Assembly: GCA_035771165.1 (NCBI GenBank)
Contig: JAWNZC010000319.1
Span: 108,501-172,500 of the forward strand
Direction: 5' to 3'
DNA length: 64,000 nucleotides
Source of the DNA: Paragorgia papillata
Taxonomy: Eukaryota > Cnidaria > Anthozoa > Scleralcyonacea > Coralliidae
Positions 10,951 through 20,552 of the stretch are shown here, one piece after another (position 1 is the stretch's first letter; the number at the start of each line of letters is the position of its first letter). A program made the position numbers and the translations under genes. The notes under the pieces were generated by a model. The model had not been told where the DNA came from. It was given only the letters and a program-made list of their open reading frames with translations, and ran no database searches.

Positions 10951-11015
10951 CTTGAACTCGCAACCTTTCAAATGCTCGCCAGACGCTCGAAACACTACGT
11001 GTATCAGAAATACTT
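10935..11015 (-). mobile_element. tRNA-like SINE fragment
   Basis: The minus strand gives GGTTGCGAGTTCAAGCCCCG, a B-box-like element, preceded by gcgtctggcgagcatttgaa. It abuts the preceding minisatellite directly. From 11016 to 11500 I see nothing I can assign. Confidence 0.4.
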
Positions 11016-11504
11016 GTTGGACCACAAGTTGGTTTGTGTCGGTTTAGGTAATTTATATTTTGTGTAAATAACGCAAAAATCCCCGGCCTGCCATCCACCT
11101 GCCATGGACGCATTAACTATAGACTTTCATTCTGGAAAACACCTAAACAGGCGGCGGCCCCTGGCACGAGTGTATTATCGCTGGACATCTGTGCGGTTGT
11201 GGCTCCCCATGGGGAGAGAGGCACTTGACTCCATGTCACTGAGACCTGACGAGATTGTGATTGAGTACGCACGTATTGGAATACTCGGGAAAACCTTTGG
11301 ACCGTTTAACTCCAAGATACCCACCAACCGTCTGCAAGAAACCTGATTTCACCTCCGTTCACTCGGTGAGTATAGAAAATAACTAAAGACACCTCGCAAT
11401 ACGCCAACTTTAACACAAACTAATCCAAGACTTGTCTGGACAAAATTGTTGGTGAAATAATTGAAATAACACAGTTTAGATATACAAATACCTGATATAT
11501 AAAT

Positions 11505-11645
11505 ACAGTAAGGTTTGATATACTGCCGAAACTTCGCTCGAAACGTTCGACCCGTATACGTTCTCTGTTTCGGCAGTATATCTAACCTTACTATATTTCG
11601 ATTGTTGTTTCAACACTGCCTATACGCAGCACGCTACTTTTATTT
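11505..11645. repeat. Family-2 palindromic repeat with hammerhead-like core (truncated)
   Basis: It begins agtaaggtttgatatactgc and ends with the inverted copy gcagtatatctaaccttact, followed by the conserved tail atttcgattgttgtttcaac, acactgcctatacgcagcac and gctacttttatttc. Only the end of the core (cttcgctcgaaacgtt) remains; the CTGACGA part is deleted. Related copies lie at 28433, 31100, 55262 and 55715. Confidence 0.7.
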
Positions 11646-12364
11646 CAAACGTTGTACGGTTTTGTAACGGTGAGTTTATACTTCCTGACTGGGTGTTTCC
11701 GCGGGAAGCGAAAAACTAAAACGATACACCAAGATTGTTTTGAATACTTTGTTTTTCGCTGTTTCGACTTGCAGTTATATATACTGTGCGGTCAAACAAG
11801 GCATCATTAATAAACGATTATGGCTACAGATAAGTGGAATTAAAGGCTAAAGTCGTAAAAATCGTAAGAATCGATTCAGAGACAGTTCTATCTCCGATTG
11901 TCGGCGATTCGTACGACAACCACGTTCACATTTGTCGTGATTCGTCGTAAGAATCGGGGATTTTTCCTGCCCCCGATTGTCCCAGAGTGGTTTCAGTGTT
12001 CTTCAAACTCTGCGTGTCCATACACGCTCATATATTTCATAAGTATAAGTGGGATTAAAACGAAGTATAAGATGGATTAAAGCGAGTGTATAAAAGATCA
12101 AAACCAGATGGCAGATAGTTATGAGAAAAATTGACGAATATTTCTCTTCACGGAATTTAAAATCACTCAGTGACCCAGAAATTTGTTTTTCTTTTATTTT
12201 TATTGGGATGGTCGGTTTTGTGGCTGTTGTAACTTATCTCGGCTACATAATCAGGAATATAAAATGTAAATTTCTCTATATAATTATGTTATGAATAAGT
12301 GTACATTATATAGTAATGATGTAGCAGTAAAAAGACTCGTGCATGTATAGTCATTTTTTTCATT

Positions 12365-12808
12365 CAGTTAACACTTTGATGCCTGAAGATGAGTCTTTAG
12401 TATTTTATTCAGGCTAACGCCAGACGATTTTATTCAGCACAAGGAGAGGTCCAGGTCTCAAAGTGTTAAAACCTATCTCTTTAACACTTTGAAGCCTGAA
12501 GATGAGTCTTTAGTATTTTATTCTGGCTAACGCCAGACGATTTTATTCAGCACAGGGAGAGGTCCAGGCCTCAAAGGGTTAAAACCTATCTCTTTAACAC
12601 TTTGAAGCCTGACGACGAGTCTTTAAGGTTTATTCTGGCTAACATCAGACGATTTTATTCAGCACAAGGAGAGGTCCAGGCCTCAAAGTGTTAAAACCTA
12701 TCTCTTTAACACTTTGAAGCCTGAAGAAGAGTCTTTATTATTTTATTCAGGCTAACGCCAGACGATTTTATTCAGCACAAGGAGAAGTCCAGGCCTCGAA
12801 GTGTTAAA
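12365..12808 (+). repeat. Tandem array of 115-120-bp repeats (four units)
   Basis: Four head-to-tail units with the motifs ttaacactttgaagcctgaa, cgagtcttta, tctggctaacgccagacgat, cagcacaaggagaggtccag and cctcaaagtgttaaaaccta. The segment tctggctaacgccaga is a perfect hairpin (TCTGGC/GCCAGA). The same family fills 52930-54300 and is related to the repeats at 21430-21690 and 60080-60870. Confidence 0.95.
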
Positions 12809-13089
12809 AGTATAATGATCTTGATTTAAGCAGTTTAAAGGCACAGCGTTGCAGATATTTAATAAATTAACGCTTAATTAATAGTTTTGCGCGAGACAAA
12901 AATTATACTTATGTGCAAAGGAAAGGAATAATATCATTAAAACGTTAAAATAGTAAGTCATTATTGTGCGTTTTTTTACGGACTATTTAGTCCATGGCCA
13001 AGTTTTGACGTGTGTGATATTCATCATAATTTTAATCATGTGAACTTGAATTTGGTCACGACGTTTTTCAAGTTTGCGTCATGGTGACA

Positions 13090-13582
13090 CTGAGCCCTTA
13101 AGGCCAAGTAAAAAAATATATAATAGTTTCTCGTCCCCGCGCGCATCCTTTTTCCCTGCCGCTTCAATATTTATTTTTCTTTTAGCCAAAAATATGTCCA
13201 GCTTTCGAGGCCTTTTGCGCCATCTTTCGGCCCTTTTTGTTCCTTTCGGTACCTTTGGTAACTTTCGGGTACCGTTCGGTACCTTTCGCGCCATAAATGT
13301 TGTTTTGGCGCCATATTTTTATAATATATTGAAGCCGTCGAAGTGAAATCCATATCATATCATTTGATACCGTCATGGTTTTTGTGTGTGCATGTATTCT
13401 AATAGGTGCATATGTGTATTTAGGTTATTTAATAAACTTTAAGAACAGTATTGGAGGGTTTAAATTGGTAATTTTTGGGTAGGAATTTAAAAAAAAGCAA
13501 AAAAAAGCGTCCGCGTTCTCCTTTTTTTTCAAACTTAGGACGAGAAACTATTAATTTTTTTTACTTGGCTTAATTGTGCCCT
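13090..13582. mobile_element. Foldback element, about 490 bp
   Basis: Terminal inverted repeats of about 45 bp: gagcccttaaggccaagtaa ... atagtttctcgtcc at the left and the complement of ggacgagaaactattaattt ... ttacttggcttaattgtgcc at the right. The interior has a local repeat of tttcggtacc. The ORFs on both strands are not protein-like, so this is a non-autonomous element. Confidence 0.65.
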
Positions 13583-13631
13583 CGGATTAGCTGCGACAAT
13601 AACTCGCAAGGCAAGGGGCCTTTAAGCTCTA

Positions 13632-13850
13632 ATCAAACGAGAACGCAAGTCATCGCAAGTTGACAGTCACGCTATCTCAGCCAGCCGCTCTGAAAGTTTG
13701 CCGAAAATATCATGTACCGTGACAAAGTTAAAACTTGTTTAAAACACTCATGAAACCTTTATTTTGTTAATTTGGGTGTTCGAACGACCGCCACAGAAAT
13801 TCTGACTGCCAACTTGCGATGACTTGCGTTCTCGTTTGATTATAGCTTTA
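13632..13850. mobile_element. Foldback MITE
   Basis: The ends agctctaatcaaacgagaac gcaagtcatcgcaagtt and the complement of aacttgcgatgacttgcgtt ctcgtttgattatagct are inverted repeats. The right two-thirds recurs at 62460-62615 (cgaaaatatcatgtaccgtg through cgttctcgtttgatta), so this is a multicopy element. Downstream, 13880-14055 contains two copies of accggyatcgtgtaaacg, another minor repeat. Confidence 0.7.
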
Positions 13851-14112
13851 CTCTCTCCTCCGCAGAGGTTCTTTCAGAGATATACACGATACCGGTTAGT
13901 GTTCCGTTTTCATTTCATGCCCTCAAGGAACCCGTCTTCATTTTGTGCCGTTTTCATGTCATTTTTGTGCCGGTATCGTGTAAACGCAAGGCCTAAACGA
14001 CATGATTTTGTTCCGTTTTCAAATTGTACCGGCATCGTGTAAACGGGGTCTGAACAGGACCTAACATTAATTTTGTTTTAATAGCTAAACCAAAGAAAAT
14101 TAATCCGAGAAG

Positions 14113-16741
14113 ATGAATTCAACTTTGGGCGCTGATTCCAATATCTCGCGAGAAACAAGGAACTCGAGTTTGTCGAACAGGAAAGTTCCTAAATTCGACG
14201 TCGGTTTCCATTCAACACTCATCATAATCGCTCTTTTCATAATCTTCGCCAATGGTCTAATCCTGCTTGTGTTTCACTCCGCCCGATTATGCCGTAGGCG
14301 CTCCAACTACTTGCTAGTGAGTTTGGCTATTTCGGATATGACGACGGGACTGGTGGCGATACCGCTGAACATATATTGTGAATCCACGATACTTTGGAAC
14401 GTTTGTTTACTGTCGTACACGACCAATCGTTTCATTGGGATTTCCACGATAAATCACATCCTACTTCTCACTACTGAAAAATACGTCGCAGTAATGCACC
14501 CATTGCGACACAGAAGCCTCCTTACTAAAAAGAACGTCATTGTCGCCATAGCAACCACATGGCTCCTCTCCTTACTGATCGCTCTCATTCCTCTAGAATG
14601 GCTGCTTAGTTTGGGACACGTACAGAATAGATTTACGAAGAGCCAGAAAAAGAAACAAACCATTCACGAAACCTTCGTCTTCACCTTTTTCTTCGTGCTA
14701 CCGCTGATCATTATGTTTGTCTGCTATGCGCGCATGCTCAGTACCATTGCATCGCATAGCTGGTATCATCGTGACTCGTTGGTTGCTAAACGAACGACGG
14801 ATTCCACAACAACCAGGCAGGGTATCGGGAGAAACAGACGGTTTAAATCAATGGTAAGTAAGAGTAGATGTATGGACATCACAGGCGTTCGTTGTGGGTG
14901 TCTGCAAACAGATCTCATTTTGCCAGCGGTTCAGTAGATATCATGAGTCCAAACCAGTACATTTATAAATAGTGCTTAAATTCACTGATGCAGGTCAGGT
15001 TAGAGAATAAGCTAGGCAGTAAACACACTAGTGAGTCAGGTTAGCGTATAAGCCAGGCAGTAAACACACTAGTGGGTCAGGTTAGTGTATAAGCTAGGCA
15101 GTAAACACACTAGAGAGTCAGGTTAGCGTATAAGCTAGGCAGTAAACACACTAGTGGGTCAGGTTAGTGTATAAGCTAGGCAGTAAACACACTAGTGGGT
15201 CAGGTTAGTGTATAAGCTAGGCAGTAAACACACTAGTGGGTCAGGTTAGTGTATAAGCTAGGCAGTAAACACATTGATTAGTGGGTCAGGTTAGTGTATA
15301 AGCTGGGCAGTAAACACACTAGTGGGTCAGGTTATAGTGTATAACGGCTAGGCAGTAAACACACTAGTGGATCAGGTTAGTGTATAAACTAGGTGGTAAA
15401 CACACTAGTGGGTCAGGTTAGTGTATAAGCTAGGCAGTAAACACACTAGTGGGTCAGGTTAGTGTATAAGCTAGGCAGTAAACACACTAGTGGATCAGGA
15501 TAGTGTATAAGCTAGGCAGTAAACACACTAGTGGATCAGGATAGTGTATAAGCTAGGCAGTAAACACACTAGTGGATCAGGTTAGTGTATAAGCTAGGTG
15601 GTAAACACACTAGTGGGTCAGGTTAGTGTATAAGCTAGGCAGTAAACACACTAGTGGGTCAGGTTAGTGTATAAGCTAGGCAGTAAACACACTAGTGGAT
15701 CAGGATAGTGTATAAGCTAGGCAGTAAACACACTAGTGGATCAGGATAGTGTATAAGCTAGGTAGTAAATACACTATAGTGGATCAGGTTATGGTATAAG
15801 CTAGGCAGTAAACACACTAGTGGATCAGGTTATGGTATAAGCTAGGCAGTAAACACACTGGTGGGTCAGTGTATAAGCTAGGCAGTAAACACACTAGTGG
15901 ATCAGGTTGGTGTATAAGCTAGGCAGTAAACACACTGGTGGGTCAGGTTAGTGTATAATGGCTAGGCAGTAAACACACTAGTGGGTCAGGTTAGTGTATA
16001 ACGGCTTAACGGCTATATAGGCAGTAAACACACTAGTGGGTCAGGTTAGTGTATAACGGCTTAATGGCTAGGCAGTAGACACACTAGTGGATCAGGTTAG
16101 TGTATAATGGCTAGGCAGTAAACACATGCACTAGTGGATCAGGTTAGCGTATAAGCTAGGCAGTAAACACACTATAGTGGGTCAGGTTAGCGTATAAGCT
16201 AGGCAGTAAACAGACTAGTGGATCAGGTTATAGCGTATAAGCTAGGCATCAGGTTAGCGTATAAGCTAGGTGGTAAACATCTATTATATACACTATTATA
16301 TACACTAGTGGATCAGGTTAGCGTATAAGCTAGGTGGTAAACATCTATTTCATTCTTATTCGTGCTCTTATTCTTCTTTCTATTCAGCTTCTAGTCTTGG
16401 CGCTCTTGATCACTTTTATCTTAAGTTGGAGTTGGTGGTACTTCGGAACTATTCAGAGAGCTAACCGGAAGAAAATTCCCGCCATTTCTCCCCTAGCCAG
16501 GTCAATCCTAATCATTGTACGTTTCAGTTCATCATTTCTGAACCCCTTGCTCTACACGCTGATCAAACAAGACGTTAAAGCTGCATTGAAACGCTTCCTA
16601 ATCCGATGTTTTCCAACCCCTACCGCACAGGTGGTCCAAATAGATATGCAAATCCCACCTCGAGGGCAAGACCAGATGGAGAAAAGAATGGTTCCGAAAG
16701 GACAGCATCGAAATAACAAAATAGCACCTTCGAGCAACTGA
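14113..16741 (+). CDS. Class A (rhodopsin-like) GPCR 1
   Basis: A seven-helix cell-surface receptor of 364 aa; ligand unknown. Exon 1 is 14113-14853 (aa 1-247) and exon 2 is 16388-16741 (TAA/TGA end; aa 248-364), joined in phase 0 across ATG|GTAAGT and TTCTATTCAG. The N-terminus (about 35 aa) has N-glycosylation sequons (NST, NIS, NSS). TM2 has SLAISD, TM3 ends TEKYVAVMHP in place of DRY, TM6 has LSWSWWYF without the usual proline, and TM7 has NPLLY. Cysteines flank the TM2-TM3 loop, but the second extracellular loop has none, so the standard TM3-ECL2 disulfide is absent, as in melanocortin/lipid-type receptors. An acceptor at 14084 implies an upstream non-coding exon. AATAAA at 16852 may be the polyadenylation signal. 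It is related to GPCR 2 (20053-22494). Confidence 0.9.
14985..16355 (+). repeat. 41-bp minisatellite filling the GPCR1 intron
   Basis: More than thirty tandem copies of a 41-bp unit containing gtgggtcaggttagtgtata, agctaggcagtaaacacact and a linking ag. It occupies nearly all of the 1.5-kb intron and ends about 35 bp before the 3' splice site, so the branch point and polypyrimidine tract lie just outside it. There is no spacer diversity, so this is not CRISPR-like. Confidence 0.97.
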
Positions 16742-16851
16742 ACTTTAAAAAGAGCAACTCACATGAAACCCATTCTCGTCCCCAGCCAATTAAAAAAGTA
16801 ATTTAAGAATTCTGAATATATACTATTTCCAAATTTTCTGTGAGTTATAAA

Positions 16852-16857
16852 AATAAA
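16852..16857 (+). promoter_or_regulatory. Candidate polyadenylation signal of GPCR1
   Basis: AATAAA lies about 110 nt after the GPCR1 stop codon, in AT-rich DNA. Nothing else marks the transcript end. From 16860 to 17110 I see nothing further. Confidence 0.4.
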
Positions 16858-17112
16858 GCGAATAGAGATCACACATATACTATATGCATGCATTCTATTA
16901 GAAAAAAACATCATTACCATGTAAATAGGATCTTAATCTGAACGTATTCCAAAATTAGCAACAAAATGTTACTATATATATTCCAGTATAATTCATGTCT
17001 GCCTTATCAAATAATCTTAAATAGATCAAGAGATAGGGTTACCGTTATTTGTAATGATTGTTTTTAAATAAAGTAAGAATTCAAATGAGAAGTTGTTTAC
17101 GTATGAAATGTA

Positions 17113-17565
17113 TTGAAATAACTCTCGCTATTACGGACTCTCGCTATTACGGAATTGCGGACACTTCATGTGGTCCCCAACAAACATTTTTATTGTTCTA
17201 CTCTCGTTACAACGGACACCTTGGACGTATTTTTCTCTCGACACATTTTAATTTATCGAGTGACATATTTATGTTACTGATTCATGTTACCGTTGTATTT
17301 TTGGTTTTGGATTAAAAAATATATTTGAATACAAAGTTTTGACTTGTATTTTGACTTGTACTGTGTACTTATGTATCACAGTAAACGTCAACTAGAAATT
17401 GAAATAAACTGGACATTTTAAAACAAAAAAGCAGTAATACATTGTAGTGACATTTTACAACCTGAAATTGGGATATTTTCAGCGCATCCCGCTATTGCGG
17501 ACTCTCGTTATTACGGACACCAAATGACGGTCCCCAGGGTGTCCGCTATAACGAGAGTTGATTGT
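17113..17565. mobile_element. pogo/Tigger-like non-autonomous element
   Basis: The right end reads ggtgtccgctataacgagag ttgattgta; its complement (tacaatcaactctcgttata gcgg) is the typical end of pogo/Tigger-type elements. The left end ataactctcgctattacgga is a matching but decayed inverted repeat, and ggtccccaacaaac / gacggtccccagg is also shared. The interior has no transposase ORF. Confidence 0.6.
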
Positions 17566-17940
17566 ATAGTGTTTTCAACTTGATGTTGTTATAGTTTTAG
17601 TTGTTTTTGCTGTAGAAGCTGTCGTAAGTAGTTAAAGTCGGAGAACTCTGAGCTCCAGGCAGGACTTGGACCGACAACAAAGAGCTTGTAGTATTGTGCG
17701 AAAGTGCATTAACAAAGACTTTCCACCTCCGATGAATAACTATTTTGAAATGATGACACATGAACGATGCACAAGGAACAACCTATCTATTAGATTACCA
17801 AAAGTAAAAACAGAGTGTGCACGAAACGGCTTTTACTATCAAGCTGCTTACCTGTATAACCTACTTCCGTTATCAATTCGAAGCTTGTCAGAAGAAAACT
17901 TATTTCACCAACAATTGAATGATTTTAACTTTTAACTTTT
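17565..17940 (+). pseudogene. Non-LTR retrotransposon RT C-terminal fragment beside SINE
   Basis: From 17666 a reading of about 88 codons has features of the C-terminal tail of CR1/L2-like reverse-transcriptase ORFs: NNLSIRLPKVKTE, then GFYYQAAYLYNLLPLSIRS, ending shortly before TAA. The preceding 17565-17665 is a SINE fragment matching 8880-9000. There is no catalytic domain, so it is a dead remnant. Confidence 0.55.
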
Positions 17941-18079
17941 AACTATTTTAAATTTTTTTAATTACACTAATATTTATATATACTTATATTTTAACTGAAC
18001 TTTTACATATACATATCCCGATTTTGTCATCTAAACTTTTACATATTTATATATTTTAAATATATATATAGTACTTTCC

Positions 18080-18200
18080 AGGGACGTAGCCACGATTCTG
18101 AAAGGGGAGGAGCGAAACTTGGGCATGCTCCCCCAGAAAATTTTGAAATCTAGAGTCTCTAAAATGGCATTTCCTGCATTTTGGGAGAAGATTTTACACA
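18080..18200 (+). mobile_element. hAT-like element fragment
   Basis: Contains ggcatgctcccccagaaaat, tctagagtctctaaaatggc and atttcctgcattttggga, which recur inside the hAT-like elements at 5003-5382 (inverted) and 36111-36762. It appears truncated. From 18200 to 18360 nothing else is assigned. Confidence 0.45.
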
Positions 18201-18374
18201 ATTCTGAAAGTTTGAAAAGTCATAAAATACTATAAAAAAAACAACCGTTAAGTTACATGCGTGCGATACACACGAAGACTGGATTAGGAGCCAAGGAAGG
18301 TACCACTTCATACTATTAGTCACTATATAGCGTTAGAAGAGCAACTGAGATCCAGGGGGGGCGACCGCTCAAAG

Positions 18375-18570
18375 GTAACGTTGTTTTTGAAGATGTTCTT
18401 CGAATATTTTAACTTCCTCTTCAGAGTAATAATGAACGTAATATCAATCAATTTTGGATATTAATTCAACGTTCATTACTCATCACTGACCATGAAAAAC
18501 GTTTTAAAAATCTCGGTATTCACTTTGCTCTATTCAAAACACTGCCCACACAGCACTCTGTTTTTTTTAC
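18375..18570 (+). repeat. Decayed hammerhead-family repeat
   Basis: The end (tcggtattcactttgctcta, ttcaaaacactgcccacaca, gcactctg) matches the body of the 120-bp array units at 32640-33340. An internal short palindrome (aatgaacgt...attaat...acgttcatt) precedes it. The catalytic-core motif is not recognisable here. Confidence 0.5.
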
Positions 18571-19020
18571 ACTCGTGAATAAATCGGATTATGTTATTTT
18601 TAAAAAAAAGAAAGATAGGTTTATTTTTGGAAAAGGTTTGTTTAGCTGGCTGCAGCAACTTGCCGCTAAAAGTGTTCACATCTGGTATGACCAGTAACAC
18701 AACAGTATAAGAACTAGATAACACAATGGCTAACTGACCAGCTGCGGAATACACAACATTAAGAATATAGGTCTTGGCAATTTTAGAGGCTTGTCAGTTG
18801 TCGAATAAACTTGGACTGATAAAGACTTCGAGAAGGCTGTACTTCAATAATCGAGTTGAAGGAGGACAGCAAGCAACAGAGGTAAGTATGTTGTTGATTA
18901 AAGTAACTATTATCTCACCGGTAAATAACGGGATATAAGCATGTCTCAAGTCATACATATGAAACGAAAATATCACGAAAATCTTATTAGTACGACTATT
19001 TGAGAAATTCAAAATGACAT

Positions 19021-19395
19021 AACGGTGGCGAGCGCTGTTAGTGCGCTGCCTCTCAGTCTCACCAAAAAGTTAAGCCCGGTTAGCGCTTGGACGGATGACC
19101 GCTTTGGGAATGACCCCGTTGTCGAGCTTGGAACTCATGTGAGTAGAGTTGTAGTTGATCTCTCCTGTGCTTCGCGGGTTTTTCACCGGGTTCTACGGTT
19201 TTCCTCCCTCCGTAAAATCAACACCTAACATCTTAGCTGTGATCCGTGGTCTGAACTGTGTCGTATGGGGACTGCTTGGAGAACCTTTGATATGCCCGGA
19301 GTCGACACGGCCACGTTGATCTGCGTCCTTCGCAATTCAGTCACTGCGAGCAAGGATGATTAGCCCCCAATCCTTTATCATTTATCATTTTTAAC
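19021..19395 (+). mobile_element. 5S-rRNA-derived SINE, copy 1
   Basis: The head (agttaagcccggttagcgct tggacggatgaccgct ttgggaat) is a clear derivative of the internal part of 5S rRNA, including the pol III promoter region. The body runs gaactcatgtgagtagagtt, ttttcctccctccgtaaaat and ctgtgatccgtggtctgaac to a 3' end near cccccaatcctttatcattt. It is about 370 bp with no ORF. Other copies are at 20975-21190 and 22510-22700 (+), and at 35990-36800, 42650-42850 and 43360-43640 (-). Confidence 0.8.
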
Positions 19396-19861
19396 AAAGC
19401 AAAATTGCCTTTTTTCTGTACATAAGTGTAGTACACAGGAATTGTTTTTTTGAAGATTTTCGTGGCATAAAATTTTGAAAGTGACTGGCTGACTTTGTAT
19501 TTAACAGCGATCAGATGTGGCTGACAATGTCGTGATCGTAAATATGTTGGTAATAATTCCATGTCCTACAAACCCAAGTACTTCATGAAAGCCTTACCCC
19601 AACACACAACCTAACCTAAGGATGGCAATTCGTGTAAATAGGACATGGACGTATAACCAATATGTTCACCTGTGTGAAGTATCCACCACATTCAGCCTTC
19701 GATTCAGGCTCCGCGTACTTGCCAGTAGCCAGAGTGTACGCCTGACCTAGGCGTCTTGTTGGCTCATAGGGTCGGCTAGGAGATTCGATATTGAAATAAA
19801 GTTAATGATGATATCTTGGTTTTTGTTTTAAAAAGGTTTCACGTTATACCTTTCAATAAAC

Positions 19862-20045
19862 ATCGTGCTTCAACCGTCAGACACCGTGCTTCAACCGTCA
19901 GACATCGTGCTTCAACCATCAGACATCGTGCCAACCGTCAGATATCGTGCTTCAACCGTGAGACATTGTGCTTCAACCGTCAGACATCGTGCTTCAACCG
20001 TCAGACATCGTGCTTCAACCGTCAGACATCGTGCTTCAACCGTTA
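19862..20045 (+). repeat. 21-bp minisatellite immediately upstream of GPCR2 start
   Basis: About nine copies of a 21-bp unit cgtgcttcaaccgtcagacat. The array ends six bases before an in-frame TAA (20044-20046), which precedes the GPCR2 ATG at 20053, so the receptor cannot begin inside it in that frame. If transcribed, the array would be the 5' leader. Arg/Ser/Thr-rich ORFs here have no ATG-based support. Confidence 0.9.
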
Positions 20046-20052
20046 AACAAGA

Positions 20053-20514
20053 ATGAACAACGAGAGTAGCTCGGTCAATGAGACTGGGTATGAGAGTGAA
20101 TTCGAGCCAGGCTATCATTCGATTCTTATCATAATTGCCATTATCATCTGCGTCTCAAACTGCCTCGTCATCATTCTGTTCTTGACCCAGGCTTCTCTTC
20201 GTTCCTCGGGCAACTACTTTCTCTTCAGTCTGGCTATTTCTGATATCGCGGTTGGCATATTTGGCATCCCAGTTAACATAAGATGTGAGCTTATCCTCAG
20301 TTGGCCAGCGTGTTTGTCGTCCTACAGTGTCAACCGCTTCATAGCTGTCTCCACGGTAATAAATATTTATTTTCAATTATTTTATTAACTTCGCCTTGTT
20401 ATAACACAACACAGAACGAATAGCTGAAAGACAGTGCTAAAAGGTGGTGCCCTGTTTGGGGTGAAAAACGTCGCTTGTTATTGATTAGGCAAGAACGAAG
20501 GAACGAACGAACGA

Positions 20515-20552
<38 letters not shown>

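Noticed and set aside
11104..11346. 80-aa ORF with plausible composition
   Set aside because: Single short frame between repeats with no similarity I recognise.
17666..17935. Small independent gene of 89 aa
   Set aside because: Better explained as the C-terminal relic of a non-LTR retrotransposon ORF; the nominal start lies in a SINE junction.
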